Below, piece by piece: positions 1 through 8,926 of a DNA stretch of 64,000 bases (the stretch's first letter is position 1; each line of letters opens with the position of its first letter). Both the position numbers and the translations under genes were made by a program. This DNA comes from Blautia sp. An249. Lineage in GTDB: Bacteria > Bacillota > Clostridia > Lachnospirales > Lachnospiraceae. The stretch is from assembly GCF_002159835.1 (NCBI RefSeq), contig NZ_NFJL01000015.1, forward strand, positions 23,046 to 87,045, in the 5' to 3' direction. Below the pieces are notes generated by a model. The model was not told the DNA's origin. It ran no database searches and saw nothing but the letters and a program-made list of their open reading frames with translations.

Positions 1-125
1 GAACATTGTTATCATAACAGAATATTATGAACATTTCATGAACATTTTATTAATTTTCATATATATGCACAATTTTTTCCTATTTTTCTCCTCTTATTCG
101 TGTATTTGCACAAAATCTTTTTAAT

Positions 126-1007
126 TTAATTTGTCAGTTTGTCAATAAAACTCTTGATCAAATCAATTAATTTATCTAAAAATCCCTGAACCTGTTCACT
201 GTTAATATCCAGTCCCATGCTGTCCAGTCTGTCATATAAATTGCTAATCTGCTCCTGAAGCTGGTTCACATCCAAATCCAGATCTTTAATTTTCTCCATT
301 AAGTCAATGATTCTCTGTCTGTCTTCCTCTGAGAGATTGATTTCAAACTCAGCAGACGCCTCGTCCACCAGTTCGCCGATTTCTTCTTCTGTCAGGTTCT
401 GGGCCACCACTTCATTTTTTACGAAAGCTACCAGCTCCGCAGCTTTTTCCGGATCTTCCAGATCTTTTCCAATATCGCTGGTAATTACCAGTTCATTCGT
501 CGCTGTATCTGCGCTCTTTTCACTTACTTTCTTACCTGTCATTTCTTCATAAGATTTGATTGCGCCTACCAGACCCGCAGTTCCTGATATACCGAACGGC
601 CCTACCACATTTACTTCCGCATTTTCAATTCCCGCAGTTACAAGGGCATTCTGATACATTTCCGTTGTACAGTATGTAATATTCTTGGTAGAGACTTTCA
701 CTCCATATCCGTCTTCTTTTCCTACTATTTTTACAGAAGAAAGGGCCCGGCTTCCGATAATGCTGCTGCTGAGATACCCATCCAGATATTCATGCTCTTC
801 TTTATTGGTAACTTTTGTTACTTTGTAATTACTTAACTCCTGTTCTGTAACCCCTAAAAGATTCAGTACAGTAGCTCTCTCCTGCTGATTTAAATCTGCT
901 CCCAGTGAAATATACGTCTGATTTGCTGAACTGCTGTCAGCCAGTACAGTCAGTGGAGCTGACAGCAATAGAATTCCCGATAAAAATAAAATTGCAAGTT
1001 TTTTCAT
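126..1007 (-). CDS. Secreted DUF1002 family protein
   Basis: Encodes 293 aa with a clear Sec signal peptide: a Lys-Lys start, a hydrophobic core and an Ala-type cleavage site near residue 23 (VLA/DSS). The mature part resembles the DUF1002 (YpuA-like) family of exported proteins with no established biochemical role. The C-terminal third is rich in Glu, Asp, Leu and Ile in heptad-like spacing and probably forms a coiled coil. It follows rsmA on the same strand but is separated by an rsmA terminator and about 300 AT-rich bases, so it probably has its own promoter. The family assignment comes from recognising the overall pattern (SLGADL near the N-terminus, conserved central GxxG segment); function is unknown. 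Confidence 0.85.
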   Translation of the reverse strand: MKKLAILFLSGILLLSAPLTVLADSSSANQTYISLGADLNQQERATVLNLLGVTEQELSNYKVTKVTNKEEHEYLDGYLSSSIIGSRALSSVKIVGKEDGYGVKVSTKNITYCTTEMYQNALVTAGIENAEVNVVGPFGISGTAGLVGAIKSYEEMTGKKVSEKSADTATNELVITSDIGKDLEDPEKAAELVAFVKNEVVAQNLTEEEIGELVDEASAEFEINLSEEDRQRIIDLMEKIKDLDLDVNQLQEQISNLYDRLDSMGLDINSEQVQGFLDKLIDLIKSFIDKLTN

Positions 1008-1319
1008 AATTTCCCTTCTTTCTATTTCTTTCTATACATCATATCACAATTTTCAAAGACATTTTCTTAATAAAAAGTGAAATATTATTTTATTCTTTGT
1101 TTAAGATCTACAGTTTTTACTTTAGAATTTATTCATATTCACAAATCTTTTCCTATTCGTTCATGATTTCTTTACAAGTTAAACACGCTTTTCTCATAAT
1201 TTGTGGGTATACTAGCATTGTAATAAAAAATAATTTCTTTTTCATATTTCGATTGTAAGAACAATCGATTCTCCTTCCTTTATAAAAAATAAAATAAAAA
1301 AATAGAACGTGTCGACGTT
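1008..1319. other. AT-rich intergenic region between rsmA and the DUF1002 gene
   Basis: No convincing gene is present. The right edge holds the rsmA terminator hairpin. The rest is very AT-rich and should contain the minus-strand promoter of the DUF1002 gene, but I cannot point to a well-spaced -35/-10 pair. An 86-codon minus-strand open frame here overlaps the rsmA 3' end and looks like a chance ORF. Confidence 0.5.
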
Positions 1320-1330
1320 CTATTTTTTTT
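1291..1330 (-). terminator. rsmA rho-independent terminator
   Basis: Inverted repeat AATAGAACG (1301-1309) and CGTTCTATT (1316-1324) with a 6-nt loop. It is flanked by an A-run on the left, which gives a U-run on the minus strand, and a T-run on the right. The stem overlaps the rsmA stop codon. Confidence 0.8.
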
Positions 1331-2198
1331 GGCTTTCTTTTATATAATTGCTTAATCTTGCAAACTCTTCCAGCCCCAGCGCTTCTCCCCTTATGGTAAG
1401 AGGAATCCCGCATTTATTTAATGCTTCTTCGATCTCTTCCCTGGATAAGGATAGATTCTGCGAGTTTTTCAGACTGTTTACCAGGGTTTTCCTTCTCTGG
1501 GAAAAGGACGCCCGAATCAGGCGAAACATCAGGGCTTCATCGGATACCTCTACCGGCGGCCTGGGATGTCTCTCCAAACGAATCACGGCGCTTCCTACCT
1601 TTGGTCTTGGTATAAAACAATTGGGCGGGACATTTGCCACAATCTCCGGTTTTGCATAGTACTGAACTGCCAGAGACAAAGCGCCGTAATCTTTGCTTCC
1701 GGGCCCTGTCTGCATTCTCTGTGCCACTTCTTTCTGCACCATGATGGTAATGGACTGCAGCGGAATCTTTTTTTCAAACAGGCCCATTATAATAGGAGTT
1801 GTAATATAATAAGGCAGGTTGGCAACTACTTTAATAGGTTTTCCTTCATTTTCCTCTTCTACCATCTGATTGACATCTACTTTTAAGATGTCTCCCTGAA
1901 GAATGGAAACATTGGAATAATCTTTTAAAGTTTCTTCTAATATGGGAATCAGAGCAGTATCAATTTCAACCGCCCTGACTTTTCCCGCCGCTTCTGCCAG
2001 ATACTGTGTCATTGTTCCGATTCCCGGGCCTATTTCCAACACGTAATCTTCCTTTGTGATCCGGGCTGACTGAATGATTTTTTCCAGCACATGAGGATCA
2101 ATCAGAAAATTCTGACCAAATCTTTTCTGAAAAACAAAATCATACTTTTTTATAATATCAATGGTATGTTTTGGATTTACAAGATAAGATTTGGTCAT
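1320..2198 (-). CDS. rsmA: 16S rRNA (A1518/A1519-N6,N6) dimethyltransferase RsmA (KsgA)
   Basis: 292 aa, the usual length for the family. It dimethylates two adjacent adenines in the 3' terminal hairpin of 16S rRNA during 30S assembly, using S-adenosylmethionine. Visible motifs are the N-terminal QNFLID signature, the SAM-binding motif VLEIGPGIGTMTQYL, and the catalytic NLPYYITTPI segment of N6-adenine methyltransferases. The C-terminal helical domain is intact. It lies 18 bp downstream of the AAA protein gene on the same strand, so it may be cotranscribed with it; a terminator overlaps its stop codon. In many Firmicutes rsmA lies within tens of kb of oriC, so the location is ordinary. Confidence 0.97.
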   Translation of the reverse strand: MTKSYLVNPKHTIDIIKKYDFVFQKRFGQNFLIDPHVLEKIIQSARITKEDYVLEIGPGIGTMTQYLAEAAGKVRAVEIDTALIPILEETLKDYSNVSILQGDILKVDVNQMVEEENEGKPIKVVANLPYYITTPIIMGLFEKKIPLQSITIMVQKEVAQRMQTGPGSKDYGALSLAVQYYAKPEIVANVPPNCFIPRPKVGSAVIRLERHPRPPVEVSDEALMFRLIRASFSQRRKTLVNSLKNSQNLSLSREEIEEALNKCGIPLTIRGEALGLEEFARLSNYIKESQKK

Positions 2199-2216
2199 AA
2201 TCGTTTTTCCTTTTCT

Positions 2217-4607
2217 TTAATTAAAATCTTTTTCGTATAAGATGATATTGCCTTCCGCGTCAGTACGTTTCTTGGCAATATTTCTTTTCAGCTTTCTGGC
2301 TCCGCTGTCTGCCTTCTCTACGGCGGCGTCAATCAGTTCTTTTACCCTTTCTACTGTCATTGGCTCATCTTCTTTCTGATTATCGCCAATCAGATTATAA
2401 AGGGCAAGCATTCCCATCTGATCAATGGTATATCCATTCTCTGCCGTATATACTTTGGCAAAATTCACAAGCTCGTCGTTGGTAAATACCGGAATATTAA
2501 TCATAGAAGTGAACTTTTCTGCAAACTTGGGATATTTTGCAATTAATTTTCTCATTCCTATTTTTTCATCTTCTATAATGACAGTCAGTCCGTCTGTCCG
2601 AAACTCCATAGCTTTGTTTAATTGTTCCACTGTTTCCGGTTCCATTTTATTGGCTTCTTCAATTACCAGGAAACCGCCGGATAACTTGTCTACAATTCTG
2701 GCTACGTCTTTTCCATTGATCTGCTCTGCGGTAACATAGGCTACTTTTGCAGCTTCCATATGTAATTCTTTGCACACAGCAGGAACAAAAGATTCAATCA
2801 GTCTGGTCTTTCCGGATCCTTTGTTTCCCATAACAATTACATTTCCTACTTTGGAAGTTTTATCCGAAGCAGAAATCTGCACATCATACAGTGCTTCTGC
2901 AATCTGCTCCTTCATTCCCGGAATCTTAACAAAATAGGTGAAAATCTTCTCTTCTTCTTCCGTCAGTTTCTTTTCCCTTGGAATAATAGTTTCCACATCT
3001 TTTGGTTTTTCTTCCGCTCTGAAATAGTTATCAAGGAATTCTTCTTCTGTCTCTGTTATTCTTTTCAGCTCTTCCGGTTTCTCTTCAACAGGCGCTTCTT
3101 CCTGGAAAATTTCTTCTTTTTCCTCTGTTTCCAGATTTTTTTCAATTTCCTGTTTTTCTTCTGTCTGAGGTTTCTCTGCATCTTCTTCAGAAAATGTCCT
3201 GCTTATAATTTTCTTCAGATCAATGGTGGAATCCTCTTTCAAACTCTTTTCTTCCAGGGATTCCAGAGTTTCTTCCTGTATTTTCTCTTTCGCTTCTTCA
3301 GGATCTTCTGTTTCTGGTTCTTCTGGTTCTTCTGGTTCTTTCTGAATCTCTTCTTCCGGTTCTGATTTAGGAGATTCCTCTTCCATGGGAACTTCAATCC
3401 CCTGGGCTGTTGTGGCAGCTAAAATCAAATCTTCCATATTGAAAACTTCGTCGTTTTTCTCATCAGAACTTTCTGTCTCGTCTTCTTCTTCTTCCGGTTC
3501 TTCTGATTCCTGTTCTTTTGGTTCTTCCTCAAGATCAGATAATTCTGTTTCTTCCTGTACCGGTTCCTCCTGTACGGATTCTACAGTAACCTCTTCCGGT
3601 TCTGACAGCGGTTCCTCATTTTCAATTACTGCCTCTTCTATTGTTTCCGGTTCCAGTTCCGGTACGTCTTCTATTATTTCCCGGCTGTTTTCTGTATTAT
3701 TAATGGTTCTCTGTTCGTCAGCCTCTTCTTCCACGTTTTTCTCATGGATTGTCTCTGTAGCAGGTTTATTGCCAAAAATTTCTTTAATACTATTGGCTAT
3801 CTTTTCCTGGAAAGCTTCTGTTGTCTCCATAATAGGAGTCACAATATCTTCAGCCTGGCGATCTTCCCTGTTTATAGGCTGTTCTTTTTCTTCTGTCTCT
3901 TCTGAATCAGAGGAAGTTTCTTCCTTTTCTGTTTCCTCTTTTTCTTCAGACTCTTCTTTTTTGTGTTCGATTGGTTCCGGTTTTTTCAGTTCAGGCATAA
4001 GCTGCTTTTTATATTTTTCATGCTCTGCAGGAGTTAATTTTCCAAACTTCATCTTTAACTCCATGGCTTTCATTACATATTTGCCTTCACTGAACCATAA
4101 AATCAGATCGTTGCAGATTTCGATACATTTATCTTTTTCTCCGGCCTGCTCATATAATCTGGCCAGCTCATAAGACCATCTTTCAGTAAACTCTGTTTCT
4201 TTATAGTCTTCCAGTATTTTAATCTGCTCTTCTATGGGTGATTTTCTTGCTTTACTGATTTTATATTCTAAAATGTATCTGGTATTATCGTTGGGCGCGC
4301 TTTCTTTGAATTCCTCCAGAAACTCTTCCGCTTCATGAACGTTTCCCATTCTCAGACACACTTCAATTAAGCGATAGAGAATGGATTTTCCAATAGACGC
4401 CTTATGGTAAGCCAACAGTAAAATATCTTTACTGTCTTCATACCTTTTATTGGCAGCGTATATTTCACCGACTTTGCAAAGTGTACGAATGCTCTTAACC
4501 CGTCTCCATTCAATGCTGTCTACTATATCAAGAGCTCCTTTGTAATCTTTTTTTTCTACCAGGTTATTAATTTCTTCTAATTTTGTCCGAAATTCTTCTT
4601 TATCCAA
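2217..4607 (-). CDS. TPR-like / acidic linker / AAA ATPase domain protein
   Basis: I choose the TTG start at 4607 (796 aa), preceded at short distance by GGTGAT, over an ATG 66 bp upstream that lacks a ribosome binding site. Residues about 1-200 are helical TPR-like repeats. Residues about 210-545 are a strongly acidic, low-complexity Glu/Ser/Pro/Thr segment. From about 550 there is an AAA-type ATPase domain with Walker A GNKGSGKTRL near residue 594 and Walker B GFLVIEEANKM near 644. The architecture suggests an ATP-dependent protein with a scaffold-like tail. I do not recognise a named family; similar AAA domains occur in CbxX/SpoVK-type proteins. It sits where gyrB usually follows recF. Function unknown. 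Confidence 0.75.
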   Translation of the reverse strand: MDKEEFRTKLEEINNLVEKKDYKGALDIVDSIEWRRVKSIRTLCKVGEIYAANKRYEDSKDILLLAYHKASIGKSILYRLIEVCLRMGNVHEAEEFLEEFKESAPNDNTRYILEYKISKARKSPIEEQIKILEDYKETEFTERWSYELARLYEQAGEKDKCIEICNDLILWFSEGKYVMKAMELKMKFGKLTPAEHEKYKKQLMPELKKPEPIEHKKEESEEKEETEKEETSSDSEETEEKEQPINREDRQAEDIVTPIMETTEAFQEKIANSIKEIFGNKPATETIHEKNVEEEADEQRTINNTENSREIIEDVPELEPETIEEAVIENEEPLSEPEEVTVESVQEEPVQEETELSDLEEEPKEQESEEPEEEEDETESSDEKNDEVFNMEDLILAATTAQGIEVPMEEESPKSEPEEEIQKEPEEPEEPETEDPEEAKEKIQEETLESLEEKSLKEDSTIDLKKIISRTFSEEDAEKPQTEEKQEIEKNLETEEKEEIFQEEAPVEEKPEELKRITETEEEFLDNYFRAEEKPKDVETIIPREKKLTEEEEKIFTYFVKIPGMKEQIAEALYDVQISASDKTSKVGNVIVMGNKGSGKTRLIESFVPAVCKELHMEAAKVAYVTAEQINGKDVARIVDKLSGGFLVIEEANKMEPETVEQLNKAMEFRTDGLTVIIEDEKIGMRKLIAKYPKFAEKFTSMINIPVFTNDELVNFAKVYTAENGYTIDQMGMLALYNLIGDNQKEDEPMTVERVKELIDAAVEKADSGARKLKRNIAKKRTDAEGNIILYEKDFN

Positions 4608-4682
4608 TGTATCACCATCTTTCCATAGATATTCCAAGTGTATCATAGGTGCTCTTACTTGACAAGAGTACAATCTTATCTC

Positions 4683-4878
4683 TTATTGTAAAACGTAACT
4701 ATTCAGCCATGCATCTCGGATTCTCGCAGCTGCCGCTGCTCTACCGCCGCTTACGCGGCTGAATCCTCGATTACGGCTAAACGCCATATGTCTGCTGATG
4801 GCAAAATTCCTCTGCAAGCAAGCTTGCGTTGTATTTTTTGCCATCAGCAGCCGCATGGCTGAATAGTTATTGTAAAAC
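4683..4878. repeat. MITE-like palindromic element with 12-bp flanking direct repeats at the recF 3' end
   Basis: A 172-bp insert (4695-4866) has terminal inverted repeats AACTATTCAGCCATGC / GCATGGCTGAATAGTT. It is flanked by identical 12-bp direct repeats TTATTGTAAAAC at 4683-4694 and 4867-4878. Inside are further hairpins, for example CTGCTGATGGCAAAA with TTTTTTGCCATCAGCAG. The left-hand direct repeat reproduces the last three codons and stop of recF, so recF stays intact. A 70-codon minus-strand open frame spanning the element is probably fortuitous; peptides of this kind recur as repeats in Lachnospiraceae genomes (from memory). No transposase is present, so any movement must have been driven in trans. 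Confidence 0.75.
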
Positions 4879-5964
4879 TTTTCCATTGGATTCAATTGTT
4901 CCCTTTACCACATGAAAGACTTTATTCATTTCAAATTGATGGCTGATAAAGTCATCCAATCCTGTACAAGTAACTAATGTCTGTATATTATGAATGCTGT
5001 CTAATAAGTAATTCTGCCTGTTTCGATCCAACTCTGATAAAACATCATCCAGCAGTAAAACAGGAGAATCTTTGATCTTTTTTTCTACCAGAAAGATTTC
5101 TGACAGTTTCAAAGACAGAGCCGCCGTTCTCTGCTGTCCCTGGGAGCCGTATTTCCTAATATCAATGCCATTGACAGAAACACACAGGTCATCTCTGTGA
5201 GGACCCGTGGAAGTAGTTCTTACCTTTAAATCTTTCTCTCTGTTTCTGATAAATTCTGCTTCCAGGTTTTCTTCTTCTGTACAGGGCTCATAAAATAACT
5301 GCATCTCCTCCTGGCCCCCCGTAAGGCTGCTGTGTATTTCCTTAATGATCTCATTTAAGTCTGCAATAAACTCTTTTCTTTTTTTAATGATTTTTTTCCC
5401 ATAATCAACGGCCTGAAGATCCCAGATTTCTAACGTATCCATTAATTCCGGCCGAAATGCCAGATCTTTTAAAAGTTTATTTCTCTGATGAATCACATGG
5501 TTATAAGTAGAGAGATTCGTCAGATAAATTTTATCCAGTTGACATAATTCAAAATCAAGAAATCTTCGTCTTTCTGCCGGCCCATTTTTTATAATATTTA
5601 AATCTTCCGGAGAAAAAAACACAAAATTTACAATTCCAAATAATTCGCTTGCCTTATGGATGGGAATTCCATTGATAGCCACGCCTTTTGCCTTATTTCT
5701 TTTCAGATGCATATCAATTTTATAGGAAAGACCGTCCCGGTTTACTTTCATCCGAATATGAGATTCTTCTTCTTCAAAAGCAATGATCTCCCGATCTTTG
5801 CTGCCTCTGTGGGATTTGGTTGTTCCGCATAAATAGACGGCCTCCAGCACATTTGTCTTTCCCTGGGCATTATTCCCATATAAGATATTAGTCCCTTGAT
5901 CAAATTCTATTTCAAGGGACTTATAATTTCTGTAATTTTTAAGTTGTAAGGATTCAATAAACAT
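4867..5964 (-). CDS. recF: DNA replication/repair protein RecF
   Basis: 365 aa, full length. RecF is an SMC-like ATPase that, with RecO and RecR, loads RecA at single-strand gaps and stalled forks. Walker A is GNNAQGKTNVLEA near residue 30, the ABC-type signature GSQGQQRTAALSLKLSE lies around residue 280, and Walker B with D-loop is PVLLLDDVLSELD. It is 4 bp downstream of the yaaA-type S4 gene in the dnaA-dnaN-yaaA-recF cluster and is likely cotranscribed. The final codons and stop lie in the 12-bp direct repeat bounding a palindromic element. gyrB, which follows recF in many Firmicutes, is not found here. Confidence 0.97.
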   Translation of the reverse strand: MFIESLQLKNYRNYKSLEIEFDQGTNILYGNNAQGKTNVLEAVYLCGTTKSHRGSKDREIIAFEEEESHIRMKVNRDGLSYKIDMHLKRNKAKGVAINGIPIHKASELFGIVNFVFFSPEDLNIIKNGPAERRRFLDFELCQLDKIYLTNLSTYNHVIHQRNKLLKDLAFRPELMDTLEIWDLQAVDYGKKIIKKRKEFIADLNEIIKEIHSSLTGGQEEMQLFYEPCTEEENLEAEFIRNREKDLKVRTTSTGPHRDDLCVSVNGIDIRKYGSQGQQRTAALSLKLSEIFLVEKKIKDSPVLLLDDVLSELDRNRQNYLLDSIHNIQTLVTCTGLDDFISHQFEMNKVFHVVKGTIESNGKVLQ

Positions 5965-5968
5965 AGAT

Positions 5969-6175
5969 TCACCTGATTACTTTAATTTCTTCTCCGCGGA
6001 AAGAAACTACGTCATTCTCGTAAATTTTTTTGCCTCTTCGTTCTTCTCTTTCACCATTTACAAGAACCAGGCCGTCCTGAATCACATATTTTGCCTCTAC
6101 ACCGTCTTCCACTACGCCTGCCAGTTTTAAAAGCTGGCCCAGTTTAATAAATTCGTCTTTAATTTTAACTTCCAT
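5969..6175 (-). CDS. yaaA: S4 domain RNA-binding protein YaaA
   Basis: 68 aa, almost entirely one S4 RNA-binding fold (residues about 12-65), with the characteristic KLAGVVEDGVEAKYVIQDG and VNGEREERRGKKI segments. This small protein lies between dnaN and recF throughout Firmicutes. Its role is not well defined; ribosome-associated RNA binding is the usual proposal. It sits 12 bp after dnaN and 4 bp before recF, so one mRNA is likely. Confidence 0.93.
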   Translation of the reverse strand: MEVKIKDEFIKLGQLLKLAGVVEDGVEAKYVIQDGLVLVNGEREERRGKKIYENDVVSFRGEEIKVIR

Positions 6176-6187
6176 ATTTCCTCTCTC

Positions 6188-7300
6188 TTATGCTCTTGAC
6201 TGATTGAAGTTTACCGGGAGAATCAGATAGGTATAAAGACCTTCGTCATCTCTGATGAAACAAGGCGCTTTCGGATTTACCAGATAAATGGTAATGATTT
6301 CATCATCAATTACTTTTAAAGCGTCAATTAAAAATTTGGGATTAAATCCGATTAATATATCTTTTCCTTCTTTGGTTATATCAATTTCTTCATTCATAGA
6401 ACCCATAACAGAATCTATTTTTAATTCCATTTTGGTATCCGTAATATTGATAATAATAGGGCGTTTGTCGCCTTCACGAATTAATAAGGTAGCACGGTCA
6501 ATACAATTTAAAAATTCTTTTTTATTAATCTGCAGCTTCGTTTCATAATCACTGGAAAGCATCTGATCAATTTTAAAATATTCTCCTTCAATCAGCCTGG
6601 AAACCACCATAGTCTGATCAAATTCAAATAAAATATGATTCTCCGTAAAGAAAATGCTTACCTGGCTGTCTACTTCTCCGGATAAAATCTTACTGATCTC
6701 ATTTAATGTTTTTCCCGGTACAATGACCTTTCTGTCAGAATATTCTCTCTTTAATTCCATTTTACGGATAGCAATCCGATGGCCGTCCAGAGAAACCACT
6801 TTCAGGAAGTTATCTTTAATTTCAAAAAGCTCTCCTGTCATTAATTTATTATTCTCATTTACAGCAATAGAGAAAATCGTCTGACGGATCATCTCTTTTA
6901 ATGTAAATTGTGAGATTGTAATAGATTCCTCTCTTTCGATTACCGGAAGGTAAGCAAAGTCTTCTCCTGATTTACCGGGAATATTAAATTTTGCTTTCTC
7001 ACAGATAATTGTTGTATTGAAATTCTCATCTGTAGAAATCGTAACATCATTATCCGGCAGTCTCCTGATAATTTCATAAAAGATTTTTGCATCCAGGGCA
7101 ATCATTCCTTTTTCAGAAATCGTTCCGTCTACAATGGTTTCGATTCCCAATTCCATATCATTGGTAGTAAATTTGATCTGACTGGAAGTCGCATCGATTA
7201 AAATACATTCCAGGATCGGCATAGTTGTTTTGGATGGTACTGCTTTTAATGAAATGTTTACGCTTTTTAGTAAACTGGATTTGGAACAAATGATTTTCAT
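6188..7300 (-). CDS. dnaN: DNA polymerase III beta subunit (sliding clamp)
   Basis: 370 aa, typical for the clamp. The dimeric ring encircles DNA and tethers the replicative polymerase and many repair proteins. The start MKIICSKSSLLKSVN, three successive clamp repeats of about 120 residues and the C-terminal YLILPVNF segment are all present. It is followed closely by yaaA and recF. The 276-bp gap to dnaA carries DnaA boxes, so DnaA may influence its transcription. Confidence 0.98.
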   Translation of the reverse strand: MKIICSKSSLLKSVNISLKAVPSKTTMPILECILIDATSSQIKFTTNDMELGIETIVDGTISEKGMIALDAKIFYEIIRRLPDNDVTISTDENFNTTIICEKAKFNIPGKSGEDFAYLPVIEREESITISQFTLKEMIRQTIFSIAVNENNKLMTGELFEIKDNFLKVVSLDGHRIAIRKMELKREYSDRKVIVPGKTLNEISKILSGEVDSQVSIFFTENHILFEFDQTMVVSRLIEGEYFKIDQMLSSDYETKLQINKKEFLNCIDRATLLIREGDKRPIIINITDTKMELKIDSVMGSMNEEIDITKEGKDILIGFNPKFLIDALKVIDDEIITIYLVNPKAPCFIRDDEGLYTYLILPVNFNQSRA

Positions 7301-7576
7301 AATGTGAATAACTCCCTTCTTGAGAAAAAGTGGTTTTCTTTAAAAATAAATATATAAGGAATCCGTAGTACCCGTCTTAGGGGGTGTTAATATGTGAAAA
7401 ACCTGTTTAAAGCCTGATATTACGTAAAAAACAAAGAGGGATAACTTTGTGAATCGGAATCATTAAAATTGTGAATGAAGTGTGTATAAAGATCAACGTG
7501 AAGATAATAAGGTAAGTTGTACACAATTATTCACACAGAATAAACATCTTATACACCAGTAATGTGGACAAGTTGA
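7301..7576. other. dnaA-dnaN intergenic half of the replication origin
   Basis: No gene. On the plus strand there are two perfect DnaA boxes, TGTGTATAA at 7481-7489 and TTATTCACA at 7527-7535. Two one-mismatch boxes are TTATACACC at 7549-7557 and TGTGGACAA at 7563-7571. The surrounding DNA is AT-rich. Together with the cluster upstream of dnaA this matches the bipartite origin organisation known from Bacillus and some clostridia, where unwinding occurs on the dnaN side. The dnaN promoter should also be here. Confidence 0.75.
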
Positions 7577-8926
7577 TCAATTATGTGGATTGATCTTTTT
7601 CTTGAGTATATCAATGGTGTTTTTCATGGAATCCGACTTCTCCAGTTCCTGTTCAATTTTATTAATACCGTGCATTACTGTGGTATGATCCCGGTTTCCT
7701 AAAAATTTTCCGATATTTTTCAGGGGAAGATCAATAACGGAACGGCATAAATACATACAAATCTGCCTTGGCATAACGATTTTGGAACTTCTTTTATTTC
7801 CTATAATATCTGCAGTACTTACATCATAATGTTCTGCCACAACCGAAAGGATATATTCCGGTGTAATTACTTTCTGCTGATCAGGGGAAATAATGTCTTT
7901 TAACACCTGCTCGGCCAGTTCCAGTGTAACTTCCCGTTTTTCCAGGTTTGCAAATGCCATTACTTTATTTAAAGAGCCTTCCAGCTCCCGGATATTGGAT
8001 TTAATATTGGTAGCTATGTAGCGGATAACATCTTCACTGATGTTATAGCCGTCCATTTCTTCTTTTTTCCGCAAAATTGCCATTCGGGTTTCATAATCAG
8101 GAGATGAAATATCTGCAATAAGGCCCCATTCAAAACGGGAACGAATCCGATCCTCTAAAATTTCCATATCTTTCGGCGGTTTATCAGATGATATGATTAT
8201 CTGCTTTTTCGCACTGTGCAGAGAGTTAAATGTATGGAAAAATTCTTCCTGTGTTGATTCTTTTCCTATAATAAACTGAACGTCGTCAACTAATAAGACA
8301 TCAATATTCCGATATTTTTCTCTGAATTTTGTCATGGCTGTATTGTTGCCGTTACGGATTGCTTCAATCAGCTCGTTGGTAAATTCTTCACTGGTAACAT
8401 AAAGAACTTTGCTGTCTTTATTGTGTTCCAGAATAAAATGAGCCACAGAATGCATTAAATGTGTTTTTCCCAGTCCCACGCCTCCGTAAATAAACAGAGG
8501 ATTATAGATTTCTCCCGGAGATTCCGCCACTGCCAGGGAAGCTGCATGGGCAAATTTGTTGTTGCTGCCCACAACAAAGGTATCAAAGGTATATTTGGGA
8601 TTTAAATGGGCTTCTTCTGAGCGGGAATCCTGGTTGTATGGCATGGAGGGGGATTCTTTGATTTCTTCGGGCAGAATAAATTTCACTTCACAGTCATCCA
8701 TGTCCATAACTTCACTGATAGTAACCTGTAAAGGAAGTTTATAACGCTTGGTAATGTAGTTTAATCCCACTTGCTGCTCGGAAGGAACTATTACAGTTAC
8801 AGTATTTCCCTCTACTTTATGCAGTTTCAGAGGTTTCAGCCAGGTATTAAAAGAAACATCGGACAGATCGTGTTCAATTTTGACTATCTTTAGGATTTCA
8901 TCCCATTTTTCGGTTAACTCGTTCAT
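7577..8926 (-). CDS. dnaA: Chromosomal replication initiator DnaA
   Basis: 449 aa from the ATG at 8926, which has AGGAGA about 9 nt upstream; a 15-codon upstream extension lacks this. DnaA binds 9-bp boxes at oriC and melts the duplex. Domain I (DnaB/regulator contact) is residues about 1-90, followed by a short linker. The AAA+ domain III carries Walker A GGVGLGKTHLM and Walker B VLLVDDVQFI. Domain IV carries the DNA-binding signature GNRDHTTVMHG at the C-terminus. DnaA boxes flank the gene on both sides, as expected for autoregulation. Confidence 0.98.
   Translation of the reverse strand: MNELTEKWDEILKIVKIEHDLSDVSFNTWLKPLKLHKVEGNTVTVIVPSEQQVGLNYITKRYKLPLQVTISEVMDMDDCEVKFILPEEIKESPSMPYNQDSRSEEAHLNPKYTFDTFVVGSNNKFAHAASLAVAESPGEIYNPLFIYGGVGLGKTHLMHSVAHFILEHNKDSKVLYVTSEEFTNELIEAIRNGNNTAMTKFREKYRNIDVLLVDDVQFIIGKESTQEEFFHTFNSLHSAKKQIIISSDKPPKDMEILEDRIRSRFEWGLIADISSPDYETRMAILRKKEEMDGYNISEDVIRYIATNIKSNIRELEGSLNKVMAFANLEKREVTLELAEQVLKDIISPDQQKVITPEYILSVVAEHYDVSTADIIGNKRSSKIVMPRQICMYLCRSVIDLPLKNIGKFLGNRDHTTVMHGINKIEQELEKSDSMKNTIDILKKKINPHN

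Noticed and set aside
3385..4173. Ser-rich plus-strand ORF opposite the AAA protein
   Set aside because: It is the antisense shadow of the Glu-rich linker (GAA/GAG read as TTC/CTC/TCT).
4683..4895. 70-codon minus-strand open frame across the recF 3' end
   Set aside because: It lies in the palindromic repeat, and its ends are explained by the duplicated 12 bp of recF; no ribosome binding site.
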